Positions 8,650 through 16,294 of a stretch of DNA of 64,000 nt are shown piece by piece (within the stretch, counting starts at the first letter, position 1; each line of letters opens with the position of its first letter). The stretch lies in assembly GCA_016711285.1 (NCBI GenBank), contig JADJTG010000014.1, forward strand, positions 186,001 to 250,000, in the 5' to 3' direction. Position numbers and translations under genes: made by a program. The notes beneath the pieces were generated by a model that was not told the DNA's origin, did no database searches, and worked only from the letters and a program-made list of their open reading frames with translations. This DNA comes from Sphingobacteriales bacterium (lineage in GTDB: Bacteria; Bacteroidota; Bacteroidia; Chitinophagales; UBA2359).

Positions 8650-9987
8650 ATGAAAACAATTCGTAATATTATTTCATTTTGCATTGCCGCCACACTTTGC
8701 TGTTTTAATACCTTTTTGCAGGCACAAAGCGTATATTATCCTTTGGGGCATCGCGCTTATATCATCACCGAACGCCTGCAACTGCAAAGCGGCGAAATGG
8801 ATACGGTGCTGCACACCGCCATGAAACCATATTTGCGGCAGGCAGTGGTGCAGTATGCCGAAGCGAGGCAATTTTCGGAAGATTTGTCTTTTGCTGCCGC
8901 CGACCGCCGCGACCACAGCTACCTCTACAAAGACAGCAACGAATGGAGCGAATCGGGGGCGGTGGACTCTAAAAAGCCTATTTTGCGGCGTTTTTATCAA
9001 AATCAGGCGGATTTTTTTAGTATTTCCAAGGGTGGCAGTTTCCTAAAAATAAACCCTTTGCTGCACTTGCAACTCGGCTATGAAAGACTTCGCAGTGGCA
9101 AAGTTCCTTTTATCAATACGCGCGGCGCGGAAATGCGGGCTTGTATTGACGGCAAAATCGGCATCGCTGCTTTTTTTACCGAAAATCAAGCGCGTTATCC
9201 GCTTTATATCAACGACCGTGTTTTTTCGCAGATAGCCGTGCCTTACGAGGGGCGTTTTTTGCCTTTTAAAAATGACGGCGTTGATTTTTTCGGGGCGGGC
9301 GGCTATATTACTTTTCCGGTGACGCGCCACATACAGGTGCAAATGGGACAGGATAAAAATTTTATCGGCGAAGGAGAACGCTCTTTGCTGTTGTCGGATT
9401 TTTCGAATAATTACCCTTTTGTCAAAATCAATACACAAATTGGTGCTTTTCAATATACCAATATTTATGCACAGCTCATTCAGCAGTTCAGCGGCTACGG
9501 CGATGGTTTAAAAGAGAAAAAATTTTTGGCGGCACATTATTTAAGTGTCAATCTGCACAAAAAATTCAATATCGGTTTGTATGCTGCCACCAATTACAGC
9601 CACTACAATGCACCTTTGGCGCACCCTTTGAGCACTAATTTTAAAGAATGGCTCGGTATTGTGCGCTATATGCCGCATCATCGCTTGCAACTACAATTTA
9701 CAATGATGCACGCTGTGTATGGCAAAAACAGGGGGATTATCAACGATGGCGGCGATATTTTTACAGAGAGTAATTTGTTGGAAAGCAAAGGTAATTATAT
9801 CGGGCAAGGCGTGAGATTCGAAATAGATATGGGCGAGTTGGTGATGACGTATATGCCCAAACACAACTTTTTTATAGACCTTACGCTGTGGCATCGCAGC
9901 CAACACACCGCCAAACAAACCCTCAGCAGCAACTTTGTGAGTTTGGCATTGCGCTGGAATATGGCAGGGCGCGGGTATCGGTTTTAA
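8650..9987 (+). CDS. Outer-membrane beta-barrel protein, RemB/Wzi-like
   Basis: This ~445-aa protein starts with a signal peptide (about residues 1-26, cleaved near LQAQS). The ATG at 8650 is preferred over a TTG one codon earlier. The rest is a series of alternating hydrophobic/aromatic strands typical of an outer-membrane barrel (for example INPLLHLQLGYERL, NFIGEGERSLLLSDFSNN). The GxGxRSLLLSDxxxxYPFxKI region resembles the gliding-motility-associated RemB proteins and the capsule-assembly Wzi fold of Bacteroidota. It ends with an aromatic residue in GRGYRF, as outer-membrane barrels often do. A role in capsule attachment or surface motility is inferred; it is monocistronic. Confidence 0.6.
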   Translation: MKTIRNIISFCIAATLCCFNTFLQAQSVYYPLGHRAYIITERLQLQSGEMDTVLHTAMKPYLRQAVVQYAEARQFSEDLSFAAADRRDHSYLYKDSNEWSESGAVDSKKPILRRFYQNQADFFSISKGGSFLKINPLLHLQLGYERLRSGKVPFINTRGAEMRACIDGKIGIAAFFTENQARYPLYINDRVFSQIAVPYEGRFLPFKNDGVDFFGAGGYITFPVTRHIQVQMGQDKNFIGEGERSLLLSDFSNNYPFVKINTQIGAFQYTNIYAQLIQQFSGYGDGLKEKKFLAAHYLSVNLHKKFNIGLYAATNYSHYNAPLAHPLSTNFKEWLGIVRYMPHHRLQLQFTMMHAVYGKNRGIINDGGDIFTESNLLESKGNYIGQGVRFEIDMGELVMTYMPKHNFFIDLTLWHRSQHTAKQTLSSNFVSLALRWNMAGRGYRF

Positions 9988-10034
9988 TTTGTTTTAAAAA
10001 AAACTGCTTGTCAAGTGTTGAACTTGTTCCTTTG

Positions 10035-10379
10035 TCAAATTTTATATACTATTTCCAAAGTTTCATTAATTCTATCTGTTAGCATTTCGACAAGTTCTTC
10101 GTCCATAAATTCGTAATCATCTGCAATGTTTAAAATTTCAATTTTGGGGAGTTCTAAATGTTTGTAGAGTTCCCAAATTTTTGCTCGCTGACTTGTTTCC
10201 ATTACAAAAACCAAGTCAGCCCAATTTAAATCATTTTCAGAAATTTTTCTTTCACTTTTTGGGCTGAGTCCTGCTGTACGGATATTGAAACGGGCATCAT
10301 TTTTAAAAATGTGTTCGGCTGTTCTGCTGCGCTTTTTATTTCGCCCACAAACTACAAGTATGTTTGGCCTGTTTGTCAT
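10035..10379 (-). CDS. Low-molecular-weight protein tyrosine phosphatase-like protein
   Basis: This 114-aa protein has the phosphatase P-loop near its N-terminus in the form C-G-R-N-K-K-R-S, which keeps the C-x5-R-S spacing of low-molecular-weight tyrosine phosphatases. The general-acid aspartate may be in the IADDYEFMD segment (about residue 90). It is shorter than classical LMW-PTPs (~150 aa) and belongs to the small family often annotated 'low molecular weight PTP family protein', whose substrate is unknown. The TAGLSP segment after the P-loop fits the family. It is convergent with the RemB-like gene and followed upstream by a 300-bp AT-rich gap. Confidence 0.75.
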   Translation of the reverse strand: MTNRPNILVVCGRNKKRSRTAEHIFKNDARFNIRTAGLSPKSERKISENDLNWADLVFVMETSQRAKIWELYKHLELPKIEILNIADDYEFMDEELVEMLTDRINETLEIVYKI

Positions 10380-10679
10380 TGTTTTTTTGTTGTTTTAAAA
10401 TTAGATATAGCGGTTGGACTATATCTTGGTATCTCCCATTTTTTTATTATTTATTTTCAAAATTATTGTAGTAAGTGAGGTCTTTTGTTGTTTTTCGTTT
10501 TTAATTTCGAAAATTACCTAGTATCCTGAATGATATGTAAATAATAAAATTGCTAAAAAAGTTAATTATAGCATTTGTTTTAGGTATTAATTGGGCAAAA
10601 ATAAATATGGATAGTGTGTGTCCCATCGCTATTTTACATTATTGCGTATATAATTTAATACCTTGTTATAGGCAGTTTT
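10380..10679. other. AT-rich intergenic gap
   Basis: No convincing gene is present. A short open frame in the plus direction (10550-10786) runs into the coding end of the DUF262 gene and has no family features. The end of the gap carries a GTTATAGGCAG-like sequence just downstream of the DUF262 stop, which is of a kind often seen at ends of acquired genes, but I cannot define a boundary from it. Confidence 0.4.
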
Positions 10680-12377
10680 TTAGTCAGCATATGGAATACG
10701 CCAAATTGATGTTGCTTTTCTTGCTAATTCGTTTTGTCTATTATCCAAGATTGTGGGATTCCAATCATTGTAATTTATATCTTTAGTCATTTGATATTGA
10801 CTTTTTGAATAAAACGGTTTCTTTTGATCAAATGTTAATATCTCACAATCCCTATTAAGATGATCTTCAAGTAATGTATAATTTCCTAATCTATAGATGT
10901 AATTAGCTTGAATAGTTTGAGGAAAATCTTGATCCCAATTTGCTCCAGCATTTTCAGGCAATATATGTTCAATTGTTGCAGGATCAAGTTCATAGTCTCT
11001 ATTTCCTCCTTGCATCATATTATTTTCTAATTCAAACAACATATATCTTGCTAGTTTTTTACTTCTACCATAAGAATACAATTCGAGAGTAGAAAAGTCA
11101 TTTCTAAAGTCTGCATCAGAAATGTAAAGTTCTCTTATCTCATTGAATACGCCTTGAGCAGTTGTTAGCGTTGAATTAAAAATCTTTTGTGAAACTGAGT
11201 TATATAATTCTTCCATTCTGTTTGCTTGACGACTGCCTACAACGTTGTAACGAAATGATAATATTGAAATTACTTTTAATGTTTTATCAAATTCTTGATC
11301 TGTAAACCTTTCTTTGGCTACCATTAATAAAGGTAATTGTTGTTTAACGCCAAATAATTTCATTTCACGAATACGTTTGATTCTTTCTCTATTACCTTGC
11401 CATATAATACTGAAAGGATCTTGCAGAGCCAAGTAAGTTTCCGAATAATTATCTAGATCGTTGAGTAAAGCAAAAACTTGCTGATTCGTTTTTATTTCTG
11501 TTCTGATTGTTTTGAACAATTGCTCTTGTCTTACCAATCGTTTTCTTGAAATCCAAAAATGTCTCAAGAATATAGGAAATTTTTCAATGCCAACACTTGT
11601 TGCTACTTTTTTCCAGATGTCCTTAGCGATTCTTAAGTCTGAAGGTGTAATTAAAGAAAATAAGTAGTTTTTCAAGAGGTCTGTAACAGTAAGATCGACT
11701 CCTCGATAATTTAAAGTTTCAAACAAAGTATAAGCACTAAGTTCATCTTCTACTTCAATTTTAATAAACATATTCTTATCTCCAATTGATTTACTGAGAA
11801 ATGTTGCTAATTCAGCACCTGTTGCATTTGGAAAAAGTTCGCCTATTTTTTTATAAAAGAAGTCAAATGCTTGCCATAAAAGACGATCAGAGTCAATTAA
11901 AGTTCGTTCATTTTGTGGTGAAATTAATTGCAATAAATTTCTTTGGTAAAATGGGTCGTTATTTTCGTTTAAAAAAAGTTTACTTGAATAATGTAATGAG
12001 GCCGGATCTTTTTGCCCTAAAAATCCTCTTCTAAGTTCGTTTATTCTTTCTGCATTGTCTTCTGGCTCAATACCTCCATTAATTAGATCTTGAATTCTCT
12101 TAATGACAGCTAATGCAAGAACACTTAGTGTTGTAAATCTTTGCTGTCCGTCTATGACTAAAAACTGCTTTTCTCCAATTTTTTGAAGAACAACAGCCCC
12201 CATATAGTGGTCTTTTCCAGTATTTAAAAGAATTTTAATATCTTCCCACAGATCAGTCCAATTATCAATTTTCCAAGAATAGTCTCTCTGAAAAATAGGA
12301 ACTTTATATGTTATCCCGTTTCCAAGCAATCCACTTAGACTTGCTGTACTCGGTGTCATTAAATTTTTGTCGGCCAT
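10680..12377 (-). CDS. DUF262/DUF1524 (GmrSD-like) nucleotide-dependent nuclease
   Basis: This 565-aa protein carries an N-terminal DUF262 domain with the VPIFQRDYSW motif (about residues 26-35) and the ParB-like IDGQQRFTTL (~73), which binds and cleaves nucleotide. The C-terminal DUF1524 domain is a His-Me/HNH nuclease, seen as TIEHILPEN (~467) and LGNYTLLEDHLN (~498). The same pair forms the type IV GmrS-GmrD restriction system against glucosylated-hydroxymethyl phage DNA, here fused in one chain as in many genomes. Substrate modification cannot be inferred. It is a single-gene defence locus with AT-rich sequence on both sides. About 200 bp upstream lies an element shared with the upstream region of darT. 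Confidence 0.85.
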   Translation of the reverse strand: MADKNLMTPSTASLSGLLGNGITYKVPIFQRDYSWKIDNWTDLWEDIKILLNTGKDHYMGAVVLQKIGEKQFLVIDGQQRFTTLSVLALAVIKRIQDLINGGIEPEDNAERINELRRGFLGQKDPASLHYSSKLFLNENNDPFYQRNLLQLISPQNERTLIDSDRLLWQAFDFFYKKIGELFPNATGAELATFLSKSIGDKNMFIKIEVEDELSAYTLFETLNYRGVDLTVTDLLKNYLFSLITPSDLRIAKDIWKKVATSVGIEKFPIFLRHFWISRKRLVRQEQLFKTIRTEIKTNQQVFALLNDLDNYSETYLALQDPFSIIWQGNRERIKRIREMKLFGVKQQLPLLMVAKERFTDQEFDKTLKVISILSFRYNVVGSRQANRMEELYNSVSQKIFNSTLTTAQGVFNEIRELYISDADFRNDFSTLELYSYGRSKKLARYMLFELENNMMQGGNRDYELDPATIEHILPENAGANWDQDFPQTIQANYIYRLGNYTLLEDHLNRDCEILTFDQKKPFYSKSQYQMTKDINYNDWNPTILDNRQNELARKATSIWRIPYAD

Positions 12378-12581
12378 ATTATTCTGTTGATAGTTCTTTT
12401 TATAACTAACAAAGTTATAAAACAGATTTTATATTGTTGATTTCTGTCTCATTTTAAAATCCTATCTAACGTAAAATTTGTTATTGAAAATCAATACTTT
12501 ATTTGTTTGATTAATTTTCTAAAATTTTATTCTTAGTTAGCTTCAGAACTCAACTTCTTTAAAGTTTTCCCCAATTACAAC

Positions 12582-12658
12582 AGGTAAATATACGCAACTC
12601 GCAAGCATATTTATAACTGATTTTGTTTTTTTTCTCAAATTTATTTTTTTATTAATAC
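12582..12658. repeat. Dispersed ~75-bp element, copy 1
   Basis: This segment is about 90% identical to 58885-58959, about 46 kb away, in the same orientation. Shared blocks include GCAAGCATATTT (one side) and CTCAAATTTATTTT (other side), ending in ATTAAT. It lies about 200 bp upstream of the minus-strand DUF262 gene and leads directly into the 21-bp tandem array. Read on the minus strand it contains TAAATTTG (12643-12636), a match to the -7 promoter consensus pointing at the DUF262 gene, but no -33 element was found. Differences between copies would nearly all change amino acids in the long minus frame, which argues against coding. Confidence 0.8.
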
Positions 12659-12664
12659 TCAGGC

Positions 12665-13231
12665 ACTGCTGCATTTGTCGTGGGCACTGCTGCATTTGTC
12701 GTGGGCACTGTTGCATTTGTCGTGGGCACTGTTGCATTTGTCGTGGGCAGTGCCGCATTTGTCGTGGGCACTGTTGCATTTGTCGTGGGCACTGCTGCAT
12801 TTGTCGTGGGCACTGCTGCATTTGTCGTGGGCACTGCTGCATTTGTCGTGGGCACTGCTGCATTTGTCGTGGGCACTGCGGCATTTGTCGTGGGCGGTGC
12901 CGCATTTTGCGTGGGCGGTGCCGCATTTTGCGTGGGCGGTGCCGCATTTTGCGTGGGCGGTGCCGCATTTTGCGTGGGCGGTGCCGCATTTTGCGTGGGC
13001 GGTGCCGCATTTTGCGTGGGCACTGCTGCATTTGTCGTGGGCGGTGCCGCATTTGTCGTGGGCGGTGCCGCATTTTGCGTGGGCGGTGCCGCATTTTGCG
13101 TGGGCAGTGCCGCATTTTGCGTGGGCGGTGCCGCATTTTGCGTGGGCGGTGCCGCATTTTGCGTGGGCAGTGCCGCATTTTGCGTGGGCAGTGCCGCATT
13201 TTGCGTGGGCGGTGCCGCATTTGTTGTGCGT
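12665..13231. repeat. 21-bp minisatellite, 27 tandem copies
   Basis: Twenty-seven contiguous 21-bp units run without spacers. Two main types alternate in blocks. Type A is ACTGCTGCATTTGTCGTGGG + C, and type B is GGTGCCGCATTTTGCGTGGG + C, with a few hybrids. The order is eleven A-like units, six B, one A, one hybrid (unit 19), seven B-like, and a last degenerate unit. Because 21 is a multiple of three and the unit lacks stops, five of the six reading frames are open, giving false long ORFs with 7-residue repeats. No frame shows a clear excess of synonymous changes, so I treat it as non-coding. It is not CRISPR, as there are no unique spacers. Confidence 0.9.
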
Positions 13232-13233
13232 AC

Positions 13234-13296
13234 CCTAACTTTGTCAAAGTTAGGTACTGCTACATTTGTTGTATGCACCCCAACTTTGTCAAAGTT
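13234..13296. repeat. Two palindromic AACTTTG-T-CAAAGTT motifs at the array edge
   Basis: At 13234-13254 a 10-bp inverted repeat surrounds a single T, and at 13282-13296 a 7-bp version of the same palindrome recurs. Between and before them are decayed minisatellite units (GCATTTGTTGTGCG, TACATTTGTTGTATGC). The pattern is a 21-bp-like unit plus a palindrome repeated about twice, which looks like the older edge of the array. The palindromes may also end queD transcription, although there is no good T-run. Confidence 0.65.
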
Positions 13297-13320
13297 CAAA
13301 AGCAAATAATCGTCTATTTT

Positions 13321-13728
13321 TTATTCCCCGTAATATTCGGCGTAGATATTTTCGGTTTCTACCAATTTGATGCAGTGCAGTTGGCAGCCTTCGAGGTGTG
13401 GCACGAGTTGTTTCCAAATAGCAATGACTACATTTTCGGTAGAAGGAAAAATATCTTTCAGAAAAGGAACATCAGTGTTGAGGTTGCTGTGGTCTAAGGG
13501 TTCAATGATTTGTTCTTTGATGATTTTTCCGAGCCAGTGCGCATTTACGATAAAACCCGTATCGGGGTCGGGGGTGCCTTTTACGGTCACATACAAATCG
13601 TAGTTGTGTCCGTGAAAATTATGATTGGCGCATTTGCCAAAAACCGCGCGGTTTTTTTCTTCGCTCCATTTTACGTTGTATAAGCGGTGTGCGGCGTTGA
13701 ATCGCTCGCGGCGGGTAAGATAAACCAT
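13321..13728 (-). CDS. queD: 6-carboxytetrahydropterin synthase (QueD/PTPS family)
   Basis: This 135-aa protein matches the 6-pyruvoyl-tetrahydropterin synthase fold used in queuosine precursor synthesis, converting dihydroneopterin triphosphate to 6-carboxytetrahydropterin. Visible features are the zinc-binding histidines FNAAHRL (~14) and HNFHGHNY (~36-43), the catalytic cysteine in KCANH just before them, PLDHSNLN with the catalytic Asp-His, and PSTENVVIAIW, which carries the conserved (T/S)xEN. Length is normal for bacterial QueD (about 120-150 aa). Other queuosine genes are not in the window. The minisatellite lies immediately downstream. Confidence 0.92.
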   Translation of the reverse strand: MVYLTRRERFNAAHRLYNVKWSEEKNRAVFGKCANHNFHGHNYDLYVTVKGTPDPDTGFIVNAHWLGKIIKEQIIEPLDHSNLNTDVPFLKDIFPSTENVVIAIWKQLVPHLEGCQLHCIKLVETENIYAEYYGE

Positions 13729-13909
13729 TGTTGTTTTAAAATATAAAGCTGAAAGAGAATTTGTTTTTATGTGTGTGCTTCTTTTTTTATAGAAACGTTT
13801 TATATATGGCTAAAGATGGCTCATATTATTTAAAAAAGAACCTAAAAAATACAAGAGGAGCAACTTTTTGGAGGCTCAAAACCTCCAAAAAGTCAAAAGT
13901 ATCATATAT

Positions 13910-15961
13910 TTAGTCCTGCTTCAGTTTTTTTATCATCGTCAAAATGGTAGCAATGGCTACGGTTTCGTTGGTTTCGTCATATACTTCCACAAAAAATTTA
14001 ACGATTCCTTTGGCTACATCTTCGGCTGTTTTTTTCTCTTGGTCTATTTTTTCTTTTACCGTCAATTTCACGCCTATCGTGTTGCCGGCATACATGGGCT
14101 TCACAAAACGACACGATTCCAAGCCGTAATTCAACAGTACGGGTCCTTTTTTTGCATCAACAAACAAACCTGCTGCCGCCGACAAAATAAAATAGCCGTG
14201 AGCTACGGGTTTTTCAAATACGGTGCCTTCGAGCGAAGTGTGGTCGGTGTGGGCATAGAAATGATCCCAACTCACATTTGCAAAATTAACAATATCCGCT
14301 TCGGTGATGGTGCGTTTGTGGGTAAAGAGGGTTTCGCCGATTTCCAATTCTTCAAAATGCTTGCGGAAAGGGTGAACAGGGGTTTCAAATTGTTTGCCAC
14401 CCTGCTGATAAATGCTGCTTACCGCCGTCAGCGTAGTAGGAGAGCCTTGCACGGCACAGCGTTGTAAATAATGTAGCACGCCGCGTTTGCCGCCCAACTC
14501 TTCGCCGCCGCCGGCTCTGCCGGGTCCGCCATGCACTAACAAAGGCATCGGCGAGCCGTGTCCGGTGCTTTCAGCGGCACTTTCGCGGTTGAGCACCAAA
14601 ATTCTACCATGATGCGTAGCCGCCCCCAACACATAATCGCGGGCGATGTTGTCGTCTGCCGTACAAATGGAGCTGCACAAAGAGCCTTTGCCCATTTGCG
14701 CCAATTCGATGGCTTCGTCGTTGCCGCTATACGGAATAAGCGTACTCACCGGTCCAAAGGCTTCTATTTCATGTACGGCGGTATGTCGGAAGGGTTGGTC
14801 GTTGCGCATCAGTATCGGAGCCATAAATGCCCCTTTTTCGGCATCAGCCCCCAGCACCTGTGCATTGGCGTGTAGGTCACCAAAAACAATATCCTGATAC
14901 TCCGCCAGCAATTTTACTTTAGAAAGCACCTCTTCGCGCTGCTCCATACCCGCCAGTGCACCCATACGCACCTCTTTGAGTTCGGGATTGCCGATAACAG
15001 TTTTTGCCAAACGCTGCGAAAGTGCAGTTTGTACATCTTCCATCAAATGGGCAGGCACTAAAATGCGGCGCACCGCCGTACATTTTTGCCCACATTTGGT
15101 AAATATTTCGCGGTGAACTTCTTTGATAAACAACTCAAATTCGGGCATATCGGGCTGCACATCGCTGCCGAGTACCGAACAATTGAGGCTGTCGGCTTCC
15201 ATATTAAAAGGTACAGCCTCAGAAATGATGCGCGGGTGCGATTTGAGCTTGCGTCCGGTATCAGCAGAGCCGGTAAAGGTGACTACATCTTGCGAGTCCA
15301 CGAAATCCAATAAATTGCGTGCCGAGCCGCAGATGAGTTGCAGTGCGCCTTCCGGCAAAATACCGGAGGCTACAATGTCGTGTACCATTGTTTCGGTGAG
15401 AAAAGAAGTGAGGGTGGCGGGTTTTACCACAGCAGGCACACCGGCTAACAAGTTGCAGGCGATTTTTTCCAACATACCCCAAATCGGAAAGTTAAAAGCG
15501 TTGATATGGATTGCCACACCGCGCTTAGGCACTAAAATATGTTGTCCGATAAAAGAACCCTGCTTGGATAATTTGGCGTGGTCGCCTTCTACATAATGAG
15601 CAGCAGCACCAAACTCGCGGCGCAAACTGGCATAAGCAAAAAGATTGCCGATACCGCCTTCAATATCTACCCAACTGTCGCCGCGTGTAGCACCGGTTTG
15701 GTAGCTGACAGGATAATATTTTTCTTTGCGCTCAAAAAGATAAAGGGCTAAACTTTTAAGCATCAAGCCTCGCTGTTGAAAAGTCATTTTGCGCAAAGCA
15801 TTGCCGCCGGTGGAGCGGGCATAGCGCAACATAGCATCAAAGTCGATGCCGTTGGAAGAGGCAGTGGCGATGGCTTCGCCACTGATGGCATTGTGGAGGG
15901 TTTGGGCATTTCCGCTGCCGCTTACCCATTGTCCGCAGATATAATTTTGGAGTTGGCGCAT
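13910..15961 (-). CDS. paaZ: Bifunctional ring-opening enzyme PaaZ (oxepin-CoA hydrolase / aldehyde dehydrogenase)
   Basis: This 683-aa protein has the two-domain layout and length of PaaZ (about 680 aa), which opens oxepin-CoA and oxidises the resulting aldehyde in aerobic phenylacetate degradation. Residues 1 to ~515 are an aldehyde dehydrogenase with FTGSADTGRKL (cofactor loop), the catalytic cysteine in KCGQKCTAVRRIL (~293) and NRESAAESTGHGSP near the end of the domain. The C-terminal ~150 residues are a MaoC-like (R)-hydratase domain, with DIVNFANVSWDHFYAHTD and AHGYFILSAAAGLF. No other paa genes are nearby, so the rest of the pathway must lie elsewhere. It appears monocistronic. Confidence 0.93.
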   Translation of the reverse strand: MRQLQNYICGQWVSGSGNAQTLHNAISGEAIATASSNGIDFDAMLRYARSTGGNALRKMTFQQRGLMLKSLALYLFERKEKYYPVSYQTGATRGDSWVDIEGGIGNLFAYASLRREFGAAAHYVEGDHAKLSKQGSFIGQHILVPKRGVAIHINAFNFPIWGMLEKIACNLLAGVPAVVKPATLTSFLTETMVHDIVASGILPEGALQLICGSARNLLDFVDSQDVVTFTGSADTGRKLKSHPRIISEAVPFNMEADSLNCSVLGSDVQPDMPEFELFIKEVHREIFTKCGQKCTAVRRILVPAHLMEDVQTALSQRLAKTVIGNPELKEVRMGALAGMEQREEVLSKVKLLAEYQDIVFGDLHANAQVLGADAEKGAFMAPILMRNDQPFRHTAVHEIEAFGPVSTLIPYSGNDEAIELAQMGKGSLCSSICTADDNIARDYVLGAATHHGRILVLNRESAAESTGHGSPMPLLVHGGPGRAGGGEELGGKRGVLHYLQRCAVQGSPTTLTAVSSIYQQGGKQFETPVHPFRKHFEELEIGETLFTHKRTITEADIVNFANVSWDHFYAHTDHTSLEGTVFEKPVAHGYFILSAAAGLFVDAKKGPVLLNYGLESCRFVKPMYAGNTIGVKLTVKEKIDQEKKTAEDVAKGIVKFFVEVYDETNETVAIATILTMIKKLKQD

Positions 15962-16294
15962 AGATGAAAATACAACTTAGAAGTTCAGGACAAAGGTAAG
16001 TATTTTTTGTGGTTGAATGAAAAATAGCTTGCCGCCCCTTGCAGGAATTGAAGGGTATGATATTTTAAATTTTACAAATAAAGCTGCAACCTGTAGAGCG
16101 GGTATTTTTTTAATATCTGAAAAAAAATACAGACATAAGATTTTAAAATATCTTATTACCAAATAGTTATTTGTTTTTTTTTCGCTGTACTTGTAATATA
16201 AATTTTAAAATCACTTTAAAAAAGTGATATTTGCAAAATGTCTTGGCACGTTATTTTCTTCTATTTTTATCTTTTACGTATCACTGGATAGTCA

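Noticed and set aside
10660..10690. Integron attC site near GTTATAGGC
   Set aside because: No paired complementary core site or integron integrase is present, so a single 7-9-base resemblance is not enough.
10550..10786. A 78-codon plus-strand gene downstream of the DUF262 gene
   Set aside because: It overlaps the coding end of DUF262, has no family features and no ribosome-binding site.
12665..13231. CRISPR array
   Set aside because: The units are 21 bp, contiguous and without unique spacers, and no cas gene is in the window.
12543..13497. Long open frames in five frames over the minisatellite, as coding genes
   Set aside because: They come from a stop-free 21-bp unit. No frame shows conserved amino acids with synonymous change, and only the edges differ.
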